Source: Burkholderia sp. BCC0322
GTDB lineage: Bacteria; Pseudomonadota; Gammaproteobacteria; Burkholderiales; Burkholderiaceae
Length of the DNA: 64,000 bases
Direction of reading: 5' to 3'
Assembly: GCF_902833045.1 (NCBI RefSeq)
Contig: NZ_CADFDU010000002.1
Coordinates: forward strand, 496,001 to 560,000
Below the pieces are notes generated by a model. The model saw nothing but the letters and a program-made list of their open reading frames with translations. It did not search any database and was not told the origin of the DNA. Of this stretch, positions 17,520 to 25,683 are shown piece after piece. The first letter of the stretch is position 1, and every line of letters starts with the position of its first letter. A program made the position numbers and the translations under genes.

Positions 17520-18325
17520 ACCACACGACGAAACACGACGGCGCGTCGCGCGTGACGGTCGACATGGCTGGCGAGCGGATCGCGCGGGTGCGGTTCGCGA
17601 ATCCGGCGCGACGGCATGCGCTCGACGCGCCATTGCTCGAAGCGCTCGTCGCGCGCCTCGACGCGCTGGCCGGACACCGTCCGCCACCCGTCGTGATCCT
17701 GTCGAACGACGGCAGCGGCGACGTGTGGAGCGCGGGGCACGACCTGCGCGAACTGGCCGACGATCGCGATCCGCTCGCGTACGGCAAGCCGCTCGAACGC
17801 GCGCTGCGGCGCGTGCGGACCTATCCGGGCGCGGTGATCGCGGCGGTGTCGGGCTCGGCGTGGGGCGGGGCGGTCGATCTCGTGATGAGCTGCGACCTGG
17901 TGGTGGCGGCGCGCGACGCGCGCTTCGCGATGACGCCCGCGAACATCGGTCTGCCGTACTCGACGAGCGGCCTGCTGCGCTTCTACGACAATCTGCCGAT
18001 CCACGTGCTGAAGGAGATGTTCTTCTGCGCGCAGCCGCTCGATGCGGAGCGCGCCGCGCATCACGGGCTCGTGAACCGGCTGGTCGATGCGGGGGGTGTC
18101 GACGATGCGGCGCTCGACGTCGCACGCACGATTGCCGCGAAGGCGCCGCTTGCGGTGCACGCGGTGAAGGAGCAGTTGCGCGTGCTGCAGGACGCGCGGC
18201 CATTGCCGGCCGACGCGTTCGAACGGATTGCCGAGCTGCGCCGGCAAGCGTGCGAAGGCGCGGATTTCGACGAAGGGCTGCGCGCGTTCGAGGAGCGGCG
18301 CACGCCGGCGTTTCGCGGCGTCTAG
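17516..18325 (+). CDS. Methylmalonyl-CoA decarboxylase-like crotonase
   Basis: A 269-residue crotonase-superfamily protein that resembles E. coli YgfG/ScpB throughout. It has SAGHDLREL with the active-site His, VSGSAWGGAVDLVMSCDL for the oxyanion hole, ANIGLPYSTSG with the conserved Tyr, HVLKEMFF, and the C-terminal FDEGLRAFEERRTPAF. YgfG decarboxylates (R)-methylmalonyl-CoA to propionyl-CoA. The glutamate pair of true enoyl-CoA hydratases is absent, which supports decarboxylase over hydratase. It is the last gene of the operon and is coupled to the CoA transferase. Confidence 0.88.
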   Translation: MNHTTKHDGASRVTVDMAGERIARVRFANPARRHALDAPLLEALVARLDALAGHRPPPVVILSNDGSGDVWSAGHDLRELADDRDPLAYGKPLERALRRVRTYPGAVIAAVSGSAWGGAVDLVMSCDLVVAARDARFAMTPANIGLPYSTSGLLRFYDNLPIHVLKEMFFCAQPLDAERAAHHGLVNRLVDAGGVDDAALDVARTIAAKAPLAVHAVKEQLRVLQDARPLPADAFERIAELRRQACEGADFDEGLRAFEERRTPAFRGV

Positions 18326-18393
18326 GCGATGGGTTGCACGAGCCGGGCGAACCGGCGGCGAAAAGTGCGCGGACGTGCTCGCGTCGCCGCGTC

Positions 18394-18933
18394 TCACATG
18401 CCGAGCGCGTGCACGCCGACGAGCAGCAGCGCGCCGATCGCGATCAGCAGCAGCGCGTGTACGCGCGTATACATCACGCACAGCGTCGACGCGACCGCTA
18501 TCGCGCGCGCGGCCCAGCCGCCGTCGAGCGCCTGCAGCAGCACCCACACCGACGCGAGGATCATGCCGGCCGCGACCGGGCGCAGGCCGGCCTCGAGCGC
18601 GATCTGCCAGCGCGCGCCCTGGTGCCGCCGCCACAGATGCGCGACGCCGTAGATCAGGAACGCGGTCGGGCCGAACAGCGCGAGCGTCGCGATCACCGCC
18701 CCCCAGAAGCCGGCCACCTGCCAGCCGATCAGCGTCGCCAGCAGCGAGCCGGGGCCCGGTGCCATCCGCGCGATCGCGAAATCGTTCACGAATTGCGTGG
18801 CGGTCATCCAGTGATGCACGTCGACCACTTGCCGCTGGATGTCGGCGATGATCGCCTGTCCGCCACCGATCGTCGCGATCGACAGCGGCGCGAACACGCC
18901 GAACAGCGCGGCGTAGCGTTGCGATGCGGTCAT
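18394..18933 (-). CDS. Chromate transporter, second half (short-chain CHR)
   Basis: A 179-residue CHR-domain membrane protein. It contains FAPLSIATIGGGQAII and ARMAPGPGSLLATLIGWQVAG, the conserved signatures of the second CHR repeat. Short-chain CHR proteins act as pairs of homologous halves that export chromate (or transport sulfate-like anions). Its ATG overlaps the stop of the upstream half by four bases, so the two are translated together and probably assemble one transporter. Confidence 0.9.
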   Translation of the reverse strand: MTASQRYAALFGVFAPLSIATIGGGQAIIADIQRQVVDVHHWMTATQFVNDFAIARMAPGPGSLLATLIGWQVAGFWGAVIATLALFGPTAFLIYGVAHLWRRHQGARWQIALEAGLRPVAAGMILASVWVLLQALDGGWAARAIAVASTLCVMYTRVHALLLIAIGALLLVGVHALGM

Positions 18934-19541
18934 GGCTTGTCGCTCCCGGCGGGCGCGGTGGCCGCGCGGCGGTATTCGAGCGCGACGCTCAGCGTGCCGC
19001 CGATGAGCACGGTCCATACGAGCGGCCAGTGGAGCACCGCAACCGACACGAAGGTGAGGGCCATCACCCCGAGCGGCAGCACGCGGCGCGGCAACCGGCG
19101 CACGGCCGTGATCGCCATCGAGATCGACAGCCCGATCGCCGCGGCCGCCGCACCGGCGAGCGCGACATGCGTGAGCGGGAAGCGCGTGAGGGTCGAGAAC
19201 GCGACGCCGAACAGCACGATCAGCACGGCCGGCGGCGCGATGATGCCGGTGAAGCCGGCCATCGCGCCGCGCCATCCGGCGAGCCGGTAGCCGATCCAGA
19301 TCGCGAGGTTCTTCACGTTGACGCCCGGCAACGCCTGCGACAGCGCGAGGCCGTTGAGGAACGCTTCCTCGTCGAGCCAGCGCCGCTCGTACACGAAGTC
19401 GCGCATCATCCGTCCGCTGAGCCCGCCGCCGAAGCTGGTCAGGCCGATCTGCGAGAACGCGATGAACAGCGCGAGGACGCCGGGCGGCGTTGCTTCGCCT
19501 GCAGGCAGTGCAGGTGAGGTGGCGGCGGAGGGCGGGGGCAT
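18930..19541 (-). CDS. Chromate transporter, first half (short-chain CHR)
   Basis: A 203-residue CHR-domain protein. It has FSQIGLTSFGGGLSGRMMRDFVYERRWLDEEAFLNGLALSQALPGVN in pieces along its N-terminal half, the first-repeat signature, and six predicted membrane segments. I start at ATG 19541 (MPPPSAATS), because the much longer open frame upstream crosses a tandem repeat and an antisense regulator gene. It forms a coupled pair with the downstream half. Confidence 0.9.
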   Translation of the reverse strand: MPPPSAATSPALPAGEATPPGVLALFIAFSQIGLTSFGGGLSGRMMRDFVYERRWLDEEAFLNGLALSQALPGVNVKNLAIWIGYRLAGWRGAMAGFTGIIAPPAVLIVLFGVAFSTLTRFPLTHVALAGAAAAAIGLSISMAITAVRRLPRRVLPLGVMALTFVSVAVLHWPLVWTVLIGGTLSVALEYRRAATAPAGSDKP

Positions 19542-19692
19542 CGGGTGGGCGGCGCGTGGCGGTTGGGCGATCGCCCATGTTAGCAAGCGGACCCTGTCAG
19601 CACGCTGACATGGGTGCGGCGGCGACGCGATGAAAGCCCCGCGGCCGAGTCGACGGGTGCGTTCCGGCGCATCCGGCAAATCCGCAAGTCTG

Positions 19693-19740
19693 CAAATCCA
19701 CAAATCCACAAATCCACAAATCCACAAATCCACAAATCCC
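19693..19740. repeat. Tandem repeat, six copies of an 8-bp unit
   Basis: Unit CAAATCCA repeated five times, plus a sixth copy ending in C instead of A. It is AT-rich in a GC-rich context and lies between the convergent-facing ends of the regulator gene (stop at 19763) and the chromate transporter start (19541). Just before it, at 19681-19692, degenerate copies are visible. Perfect copies of an 8-bp unit make copy-number change by slippage likely. Confidence 0.95.
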
Positions 19741-19762
19741 TCATGGGCGCGCCCCGTCACCG

Positions 19763-20518
19763 CTACGCGCGCACGACCGTCACCCCTGCCGCCTCGATCG
19801 GCTTCGTCAACGCGGCGTCGGTTTCCTTTTCGACCACCACGGTATGCGCCAGCGTGATTTCGCCGATCACGAACTGCGACGCCGCGCGCAGCTTCGACTG
19901 CGACGCGAGCACGACCGTCTCGGCCGCTCGTTCGGCCAGCGCGCGCTTGATCGCCGCTTCCTCGAAATCGCCGGTGCTGAGCCCCGCGACCGGATGCACG
20001 CCCGTGACGCCCATGAAGTACAGGTCCGCATGGATGCGCGCAATGCCTTCCATCGCCGCCGCGCCGACGGCGACGATCGAATGCTTGTAAAGCCGCCCGC
20101 CGATCAGGATCACGTCGATCGACGGATGCGCGGCGAGCGCCACCGCGACACTCGGGCTGTGCGTGACGATGGTCGCGCGCAGGTCGGCCGGCAACTGGCT
20201 GACGAGCAGTGCGGAAGTCGTGCCGCCGTCGACGATCGCCACCTGCCCGGGCGCGATCATTTCCGCGGCCCGCCGTGCGATGCGCCGCTTTTCGGCCGTC
20301 TCGAGCGCCTCGCGCTGCGCGAACGGCGCAACGGCCGGCGACGCCGGCAGCGCGCCGCCATGCACGCGCTGCAGCAGGCCTTCGGCCGCGAGCTCGCGCA
20401 GGTCGCGGCGGACCGTGTCTTCGGACACGCCGAATTGCGCGCTCAGCTCGACCGCCAGCACCTGGCCGTCGCGCGCGAGTGCGTCGAGGATCGCTTTCTT
20501 GCGTTGTGTCGTCAGCAT
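19763..20518 (-). CDS. DeoR/GlpR-family transcriptional regulator
   Basis: A 251-residue repressor-type regulator. The N-terminal DeoR helix-turn-helix is RKKAILDALARDGQVLAVELSAQFGVSEDTVRRDL in consecutive segments (residues 6-40). The DeoRC sugar-phosphate sensor domain follows, with IVDGGTTSALLVSQLP, VILIGGRLYKHS and DLYFMGVTGVHPVAGLST. It is divergent from the Nudix gene, and a pair of direct repeats in the gap is a plausible binding site. The effector is probably a phosphorylated sugar or nucleoside derivative, by family. Confidence 0.93.
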   Translation of the reverse strand: MLTTQRKKAILDALARDGQVLAVELSAQFGVSEDTVRRDLRELAAEGLLQRVHGGALPASPAVAPFAQREALETAEKRRIARRAAEMIAPGQVAIVDGGTTSALLVSQLPADLRATIVTHSPSVAVALAAHPSIDVILIGGRLYKHSIVAVGAAAMEGIARIHADLYFMGVTGVHPVAGLSTGDFEEAAIKRALAERAAETVVLASQSKLRAASQFVIGEITLAHTVVVEKETDAALTKPIEAAGVTVVRA

Positions 20519-20523
20519 CGTGT

Positions 20524-20553
20524 TTGCACGAATTTTCTTGAAATTGCACGAAT
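20524..20553. promoter_or_regulatory. Direct-repeat pair, candidate DeoR operator
   Basis: TTGCACGAAT occurs twice, at 20524-20533 and 20544-20553, with a 20-bp period (about two helical turns). It lies immediately upstream of both divergent starts (20518 minus, 20600 plus). Several DeoR-family repressors bind tandem direct repeats, so autoregulation and control of the Nudix operon are likely. Confidence 0.55.
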
Positions 20554-20599
20554 ATACACGTTACCATGGGCGCCGTCTTTTGTCGAACCGGAGGCTGGG

Positions 20600-21199
20600 A
20601 TGGCTGCAACGCGGGACCGTGTCCGCATCGTCGATACGACGGTGCTGTCCGATGACTGGTATGTGCTGAAGAAGGTGACGTTCGATTTCCTGCGCCGCGA
20701 CGGAACGTGGCAGCGCCTGAGCCGCGAGACCTACGATCGCGGCAATGGCGCGACGATCCTGCTGCGCAAGGCCGGGACGGGCGATGTGCTGCTGACGCGG
20801 CAGTTCCGGATGCCGGCGTTCGTCAGCGGGCACGACGGCATGCTGATCGAGGCCGCTGCCGGCCTGCTCGACGACGCGACGCCCGAAGCGCGCATCCGCG
20901 CCGAGGCCGAGGAGGAAACCGGCTTTCGCGTGCGCGGCGTGCGCAAGGTGTTCGAGGCATTCATGAGCCCGGGCTCGGTGACGGAGAAGCTGCATTTCTT
21001 CGTCGGCGAATACGATGCGTCGCTGCGCACCGGCGACGGCGGCGGCGTCGCGGAAGAGGGCGAGGATCTCGAGGTCGTCGAGATGCCGCTGCAGGCGGCG
21101 CTGGATGCGGTCGAGCGCGGCGAGATCGTCGACGCGAAGACGATCATGCTGCTCCAGTACGTCGCGCTGCGGGAAACCGCCGGCGTGCGCCCGGCATGA
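20600..21199 (+). CDS. Nudix hydrolase, NudK/ADP-ribose pyrophosphatase-like
   Basis: A 199-residue Nudix hydrolase. The box GLLDDATPEARIRAEAEEE (then TGFRV) keeps the EAxEEET glutamate cluster, with Ala replacing the usual Arg before it. The following segment VFEAFMSPGSVTEKLHFFVGEY closely resembles E. coli NudK (GDP-mannose hydrolase) and the ADP-ribose pyrophosphatase branch. The start at 20600 has GGAGG seven bases upstream. It is the first gene of a short operon and overlaps the DUF4406 gene by four bases. Confidence 0.9.
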   Translation: MAATRDRVRIVDTTVLSDDWYVLKKVTFDFLRRDGTWQRLSRETYDRGNGATILLRKAGTGDVLLTRQFRMPAFVSGHDGMLIEAAAGLLDDATPEARIRAEAEEETGFRVRGVRKVFEAFMSPGSVTEKLHFFVGEYDASLRTGDGGGVAEEGEDLEVVEMPLQAALDAVERGEIVDAKTIMLLQYVALRETAGVRPA

Positions 21200-21576
21200 C
21201 GCCGCTGCTCGTGCTGGTCGCCGGCCCCTATCGCAGCGGCACGGACGGCGACCCCGCGCGCATCGTCGCGAACCTGCGCCGGCTGGAGGAGGCGGCGCTC
21301 GCCGTGTATCGCCGCGGGCACGTGCCGATGATCGGCGAGTGGGTGTCGCTGCCGCTCGCTGTCGCGGCCGGGTCGCGACAGGTCGGCGACGCGATCAGCG
21401 AGGCGTTCCTGTACCCGGCCGCGCACCGGCTGCTGTGCCGCTGCGACGCGGTGCTGCGCATCGACGGCGCGTCGCGCGGGGCGGACGCCGATGTCGCCCT
21501 CGCGCGGCAGCTTGGCAAGGCGGTCTATTTCGCGGTCGACGACATTCCGGTCGCACCGGACGATTCGGATAGCTGA
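21196..21576 (+). CDS. DUF4406-like protein, nucleoside deoxyribosyltransferase fold
   Basis: A 126-residue protein. It opens LLVLVAGPYRSGTDGDP and continues ANLRRLEEAALAVYRRGHVPMIGEW, a pattern of DUF4406 and nucleoside 2-deoxyribosyltransferase-fold proteins that bind nucleotides or N-glycosidic bonds. DAVLRIDGASRGADADVALA completes the Rossmann-like core. No catalytic activity is established for this family. The ATGA overlap with the Nudix gene indicates linked translation and suggests a related nucleotide substrate. Confidence 0.72.
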   Translation: MTPLLVLVAGPYRSGTDGDPARIVANLRRLEEAALAVYRRGHVPMIGEWVSLPLAVAAGSRQVGDAISEAFLYPAAHRLLCRCDAVLRIDGASRGADADVALARQLGKAVYFAVDDIPVAPDDSDS

Positions 21577-21758
21577 GCAGGCGGGGGCGCCCGGTCGCGG
21601 CGCCTCAGGCTGCATCCTGCATCGCCTGGCCGCCTGTATCGCCCACGGCCGGACGAGCTGCGCGTCGTGCCGTTGCATCGCGCACGCCGCGCTGCACGCG
21701 ATCCGGCGTATGATCGCGACGCCACCCGCGCACCGCTCGACACTACCGCCGCCGCACC

Positions 21759-22634
21759 ATGCCGTTTTCCGATTCCGCTGACTCCACTGCTGCTGCTGCC
21801 GCTGCCGCGCAACTGCCCGACGATCTCGTCGCCTCCGCCGTTGGCGCGCTCGCGCGCGCCGACGCGTTGCTCGTGACGGCCGGCGCCGGTATCGGCGTCG
21901 ATTCCGGGCTGCCCGATTTTCGCGGCACGGACGGGTTCTGGCGCGCGTATCCGGCGCTGCGCCACGAGCGTTTCGAATTCCACGAGATCGCATCGCCGCA
22001 CGCGTTCCGTGCGCGTGCGCCGCTCGCGTGGGGCTTCTACGGGCACCGTCTCGCGCTCTACCGCGCGACGGTGCCGCATGAGGGCTTCGCGATCCTGCGC
22101 CGCTGGATCGACGCGATGCCGAACGGCGGCTTCGTCCTGACGAGCAACGTCGACGGCCAGTTCCAGAAAGCCGGCTTCGATCCGGCGCGGATCGTCGAGA
22201 TCCACGGCTCGATCCACGCGATGCAGTGCCTGCGCCCCTGTTCGGACGACACGTGGGACGCGGCGCCGTTCGTGCCGGACGTCGACGAAGCCACCTGCCG
22301 CCTCGTCGGCGACATGCCGCGCTGTCCGCACTGCGGCGGCCTCGCGCGGCCGAACATCCTGATGTTCGGCGACACCGGCTGGCTCGGTGCGCGCTACGAC
22401 GCGCAGGAGCGCGCGCTGGAGGACTGGATCGCGCAAGCCGGGCGGATCGCGGTGGTCGAGATCGGCGCGGGCACCGCGATTCCGACCGTCCGCCTGCTGA
22501 GCGAACGGTTCGGCGCCGACGTGATCCGCATCAACGCGCGCGAAGCGCATGCGCGCCGTGCGGACGTGATCGGCTTGAAGGGCGGCGCGCTGGCAACGCT
22601 GAGCGCACTCGACGCAGCCTGGCAACGCGCGTGA
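21759..22634 (+). CDS. Sir2-family NAD-dependent deacylase
   Basis: A 291-residue sirtuin. Motifs in order: LLVTAGAGIGVDSGLPDFRG (NAD site), TSNVDGQFQKAG (ribose site), EIHGS with the catalytic His, zinc ligands C-x3-C and C-P-H-C, and VEIGAGTAIPTVR near the end. The N-terminal 20 residues are Ala-rich and probably disordered. It cleaves NAD to remove acyl groups from lysine and releases O-acyl-ADP-ribose. It follows the Nudix/DUF4406 pair by 180 bp on the same strand. Confidence 0.9.
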   Translation: MPFSDSADSTAAAAAAAQLPDDLVASAVGALARADALLVTAGAGIGVDSGLPDFRGTDGFWRAYPALRHERFEFHEIASPHAFRARAPLAWGFYGHRLALYRATVPHEGFAILRRWIDAMPNGGFVLTSNVDGQFQKAGFDPARIVEIHGSIHAMQCLRPCSDDTWDAAPFVPDVDEATCRLVGDMPRCPHCGGLARPNILMFGDTGWLGARYDAQERALEDWIAQAGRIAVVEIGAGTAIPTVRLLSERFGADVIRINAREAHARRADVIGLKGGALATLSALDAAWQRA

Positions 22635-22828
22635 GCCCGCGGGCGGGCGAGACGACCTGAACGAGCGGGTATCCCGCCGGCGGTCGCCGTTGCAGGGGCG
22701 CGGTGAATCCGCATACAGTTCAGCGTGTGCCGCCCGCGCACGCGCCGGAGGGGGCCGGGATCGGACATCGCCCCGGGCAACCGGGGGCCGGCGGCCGAAT
22801 CCAGCCGCCTCATCGACCGGGAGCGCCC

Positions 22829-23215
22829 TTGTTCTATTCGATCGTCGCGATCTTCGTCGGCGCCGGGCTCGGCGCATTGCTGCGCTGGTTCCTGAGCCTC
22901 GCGCTCAACGCATTCTTTCCCGCCGTGCCGCTCGGCACGCTTGCCGCGAACCTGATCGGCGGCTACGTGATCGGCATCGCCGCCGTCGTGTTCACGACCC
23001 GCGTCGGGCTGCCGCCCGAGTGGCGGCTGTTCGTGATCACGGGCTTTCTCGGCGGCCTCACGACGTTCTCGACCTATTCGGTCGAAGTGATGACGCATGC
23101 GGTGCAGGGCGAATTCGGATGGGCGTTTGCGGTGGCTGCCCTACACTTGACTGGATCGTTCGCGCTGACGGCGCTCGGCATGTGGACCGCGCGCGTATGG
23201 CTCGCGGCGGCCTGA
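22829..23215 (+). CDS. crcB: Fluoride channel CrcB/Fluc
   Basis: A 128-residue four-helix fluoride channel. It starts with [13 protein letters not shown] and carries the conserved [14 protein letters not shown] and [15 protein letters not shown] (Phe-box and Na+ site). The start is TTG at 22829; the in-frame upstream stretch is composition noise. Dimeric Fluc channels expel fluoride from the cytoplasm. I looked for a fluoride riboswitch in the 190-bp upstream region and see no match to its core. DUF190 follows 23 bp later, a frequent partner of crcB. Confidence 0.95.
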   Translation: MFYSIVAIFVGAGLGALLRWFLSLALNAFFPAVPLGTLAANLIGGYVIGIAAVVFTTRVGLPPEWRLFVITGFLGGLTTFSTYSVEVMTHAVQGEFGWAFAVAALHLTGSFALTALGMWTARVWLAAA

Positions 23216-23238
23216 GCGTGCCGCCATCGGAGGGTGCG

Positions 23239-23589
23239 ATGGACAAGATCTTCCTGCGCTTCTATGTGCACGAGAAGGATCGGCTGCACTGGAAACCGCT
23301 GTGGGAATGGCTGCTGGAGGAGGCGAACCGGATGGGCGTCGCGGGCGGTTCCGCGTTTCGCGCGATGGCCGGGTTCGGCCAGCATCGCGTGCTGCACGAG
23401 GATCGCTTCTTCGAACTGCAGGGATCGCTCGCGATCGAGATCGAATTCATCGTCACCGAGGACGAGGCGCAGCGCTTGCTCGACCGCCTGTCGCACGAGA
23501 AAGTACGCGTGTGCTACGCGATGATGCCGGCGCGCTTCGGTGTGATCGACACGCTCGGCCCACCACCGGCGCAAGGGCCGGCGGCGTAG
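23239..23589 (+). CDS. DUF190-family protein
   Basis: A 116-residue member of the DUF190 family, which has a PII-like ferredoxin fold. Visible family blocks: LRFYVHEKDRLHWKPLWEWLLEEA in two parts, GVAGGSAFRAMAGFG, and IEFIVTEDEAQRLLD. The 23-bp spacing after crcB, with the start behind GGAGGG, marks an operon. DUF190 proteins are commonly linked to crcB and may modulate fluoride export; that role is inference. Confidence 0.87.
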   Translation: MDKIFLRFYVHEKDRLHWKPLWEWLLEEANRMGVAGGSAFRAMAGFGQHRVLHEDRFFELQGSLAIEIEFIVTEDEAQRLLDRLSHEKVRVCYAMMPARFGVIDTLGPPPAQGPAA

Positions 23590-23598
23590 GGGGCGGCG

Positions 23599-24162
23599 TC
23601 AGATGCCGAATATCGTCAGCGACACGGCGGCGCGCGTGACGATCATCAGCAGCACCTGCACGATCACGAACAGCAGGATCGGCGACAGGTCGATGCCGCC
23701 GAGGTTCGGGATGATGCGGCGCAGCGGGTTCAGGAACGGCGCGGTGAGCTGGAAGAGGATCGGCATCGCCGGCGAGCGCGGGTTGAGCCACGACAGCAGC
23801 GCCATCAGGATCGTCATCCAGATCACGAGGTTGAGCGCCCACTTCACGACGGTGAGCAGCGCGACCACGACGAGCGTCGCGATCACCGACGCCGGGTCGA
23901 AGCCGGCCATCACGACCATCAGCACGACATAGACGAGCGCGGTGAGCAGCGCGGCGACGACGCTGGCCCAGTCGATGCCGCGTACGCCCGCGATCACGCG
24001 ACGCAGCGGCAGCACGAGCCAGTTGGTCGCCTGCAGCACGGCTTGCGTGACGGGGTTGTACGGTGGTACGCGGACGGCCTGCATCCAGACGCGCAGGATC
24101 AGCGCGGCGCCGAACAGCGTGAAGACGGTATTGAGCAGAAAACGGGCGATCTCGCCGAACAT
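23599..24162 (-). CDS. YggT-family membrane protein
   Basis: A 187-residue inner-membrane protein with two tandem YggT repeats, each with a helix pair ending in the N/P-rich motif: VPPYNPVTQAVLQATNWLVLPLRRVI and WLNPRSPAMPILFQLTAPFLNPLRRIIP in pieces. I prefer ATG 24162 because AAGGA stands eight bases upstream; ATG 24171 is three codons earlier. YggT proteins have been linked to osmotic or cell-division functions in other bacteria, but the mechanism is unknown. It is convergent with the DUF190 gene. Confidence 0.9.
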   Translation of the reverse strand: MFGEIARFLLNTVFTLFGAALILRVWMQAVRVPPYNPVTQAVLQATNWLVLPLRRVIAGVRGIDWASVVAALLTALVYVVLMVVMAGFDPASVIATLVVVALLTVVKWALNLVIWMTILMALLSWLNPRSPAMPILFQLTAPFLNPLRRIIPNLGGIDLSPILLFVIVQVLLMIVTRAAVSLTIFGI

Positions 24163-24237
24163 CGTTGGCATCCTTTTTATACAGTCAGTAGCGTGCGGCC
24201 GCCAACGCCGGATGGCGGCGCATCGGCCGACACCTTA

Positions 24238-25167
24238 TCACGCCTCGTCTCGCGACGGGGAGGGGGGCGCGGCGGTGCGCGCGAGCGACGTTTCGACGGC
24301 TTCGGCGAGCGCCGCCAGCGACGCCGGCGGCGTGGCCCGCTGCGCCGCGAGCGCGACCGCGCGGCGCGTCAGCAGCGCGTACAGCGTCGCGTGATCGCCG
24401 CCGCGCGCTTCGAGCAGTGCCAACTGGCGTTCGACGATACCCGTATCGCCGCGCGACACCGGGCCGGAGAGCGCGTTCGCGAGCCCCTTGTCGCGTGCGG
24501 TCTCGATCGTGCCGGCCAGCATCGGCAGCAGCGCGCGCAGCGCGGCGTCCTCGTCGAAGCCGAGGCCGCGCCACAGCTCGACCGCTTCCGCCAGCCCGCA
24601 CAGCGCGAAGCTCGCCGCATAGTGCGCGGCCGCGTGATAGAGCATCCGGCCGCCGGCCGGAATCGACAGCGGATGGCAGCCGAGTGCGGCAGCAAGTCGC
24701 ATCAGCGTCGCGTGCAACGCGCCGTCGGCTTCGATCGTGACCGAGCAGCCGTCGATGCGGGCGAGGTCGGCGTCGGCGCCGCCGAACAGATAGAGCGGAT
24801 GGAAGCCGCCGGTAGCCGCGCCTTGCTGCTTCGCCGGATCGAGCAGTGCGACCGCCGACGCGCCGCTGCAGTGAACGACGGCCTGCTGCGCCGCGCGCGA
24901 AGCATCGAAGTGCAGCGCCGCGGCGGTCGACGCGAGATGGTCGTCGGGCACCGTCAGGAAGATCAGGTTCGCGGCGTCGGCGACCTGCTGCGGCGTGTCG
25001 ACCGCCTGGCAGCCGTCGATGCGCGCGGCGAGCGCCGCGGCGGACGCGGGCGTGCGGCTCGCGATCGCGACGACCGGAAAGCCGGCCAGCGCGAAGCGCT
25101 GCGCGACGCAGCGCGCGAGACGGCCGGCGCCGATGAAGCCGAGGCGGGGTGTGTCGGGGAGGGACAT
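24238..25167 (-). CDS. DUF2520 / Rossmann-fold NAD(P)-binding protein
   Basis: A 309-residue protein. The N-terminal domain has the nucleotide-binding motif LGFIGAGRLARCVAQRFA, and the C-terminal DUF2520 helical domain is visible in HPLYLFGGADADLARIDGC and HYAASFALCGLAEAVELW. The architecture is that of F420-dependent-reductase-like or 2-dehydropantoate-reductase-like proteins; the reaction is unknown. I start at ATG 25167 (MSLPDTPRLGF). The longer frame to 25323 adds an arginine-rich leader unlike the family. Confidence 0.85.
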   Translation of the reverse strand: MSLPDTPRLGFIGAGRLARCVAQRFALAGFPVVAIASRTPASAAALAARIDGCQAVDTPQQVADAANLIFLTVPDDHLASTAAALHFDASRAAQQAVVHCSGASAVALLDPAKQQGAATGGFHPLYLFGGADADLARIDGCSVTIEADGALHATLMRLAAALGCHPLSIPAGGRMLYHAAAHYAASFALCGLAEAVELWRGLGFDEDAALRALLPMLAGTIETARDKGLANALSGPVSRGDTGIVERQLALLEARGGDHATLYALLTRRAVALAAQRATPPASLAALAEAVETSLARTAAPPSPSRDEA

Positions 25168-25683
25168 GGCAGCGGGCGTAAGCGAAAACGAAGCAACCGC
25201 CAGTATCGCAGGAATGACGGCGGGGCCGCGCAACGGCCGGTTCCATGTAGGCAAGTGCCTGGCCGACCGGTATGCGACGCGATATCGAGCGCGTATCGGC
25301 GCCGGGCGTCGCGGTCGATTCACGATCCTGGAATCCGACCCCGAAACATGTCATACCCGTATCCGGCTTGAAATGTCGGCATCTTGTCTCAAATTTGTAA
25401 TCGTTCATTACGGTTGCGTGCCTGCCGCACGCGCCGTATCCGGTAAGACTGACCGGCCATGATGTTGCGACCCGACTCGTCGGACGGAATCGCGCGGCCC
25501 GCAAGGATCGCCGCAGGCGCTGCAAGCCACGCCGCACGGCGGCGCCGGCCGCGTGCAATTGCAATTTGCAACAAATGCACGACACGTGAGGGGCGGGTTT
25601 TCGCTACATTGCTTCCATGCGACGTGCATGCCCGCCGTTGCCGACAGGGGCGCATAAAATACCGCTCCAGCAGGAGAATCGAA
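25168..25683. other. Gene-free divergent region
   Basis: About 515 bp between the DUF2520 gene and the Tyr/Pro-rich protein gene. It is locally less GC-rich near 25380-25415, where an inverted repeat GTAAT-n5-ATTAC (25397-25411) occurs. A TAAAAT -10-like hexamer at 25656-25661 precedes the GTG start by 23 bp and may serve it. No open frame here has coding character. Confidence 0.5.

Noticed and set aside
22635-22828. Fluoride riboswitch ahead of crcB
   Set aside because: The conserved core of that riboswitch is not present in either orientation.
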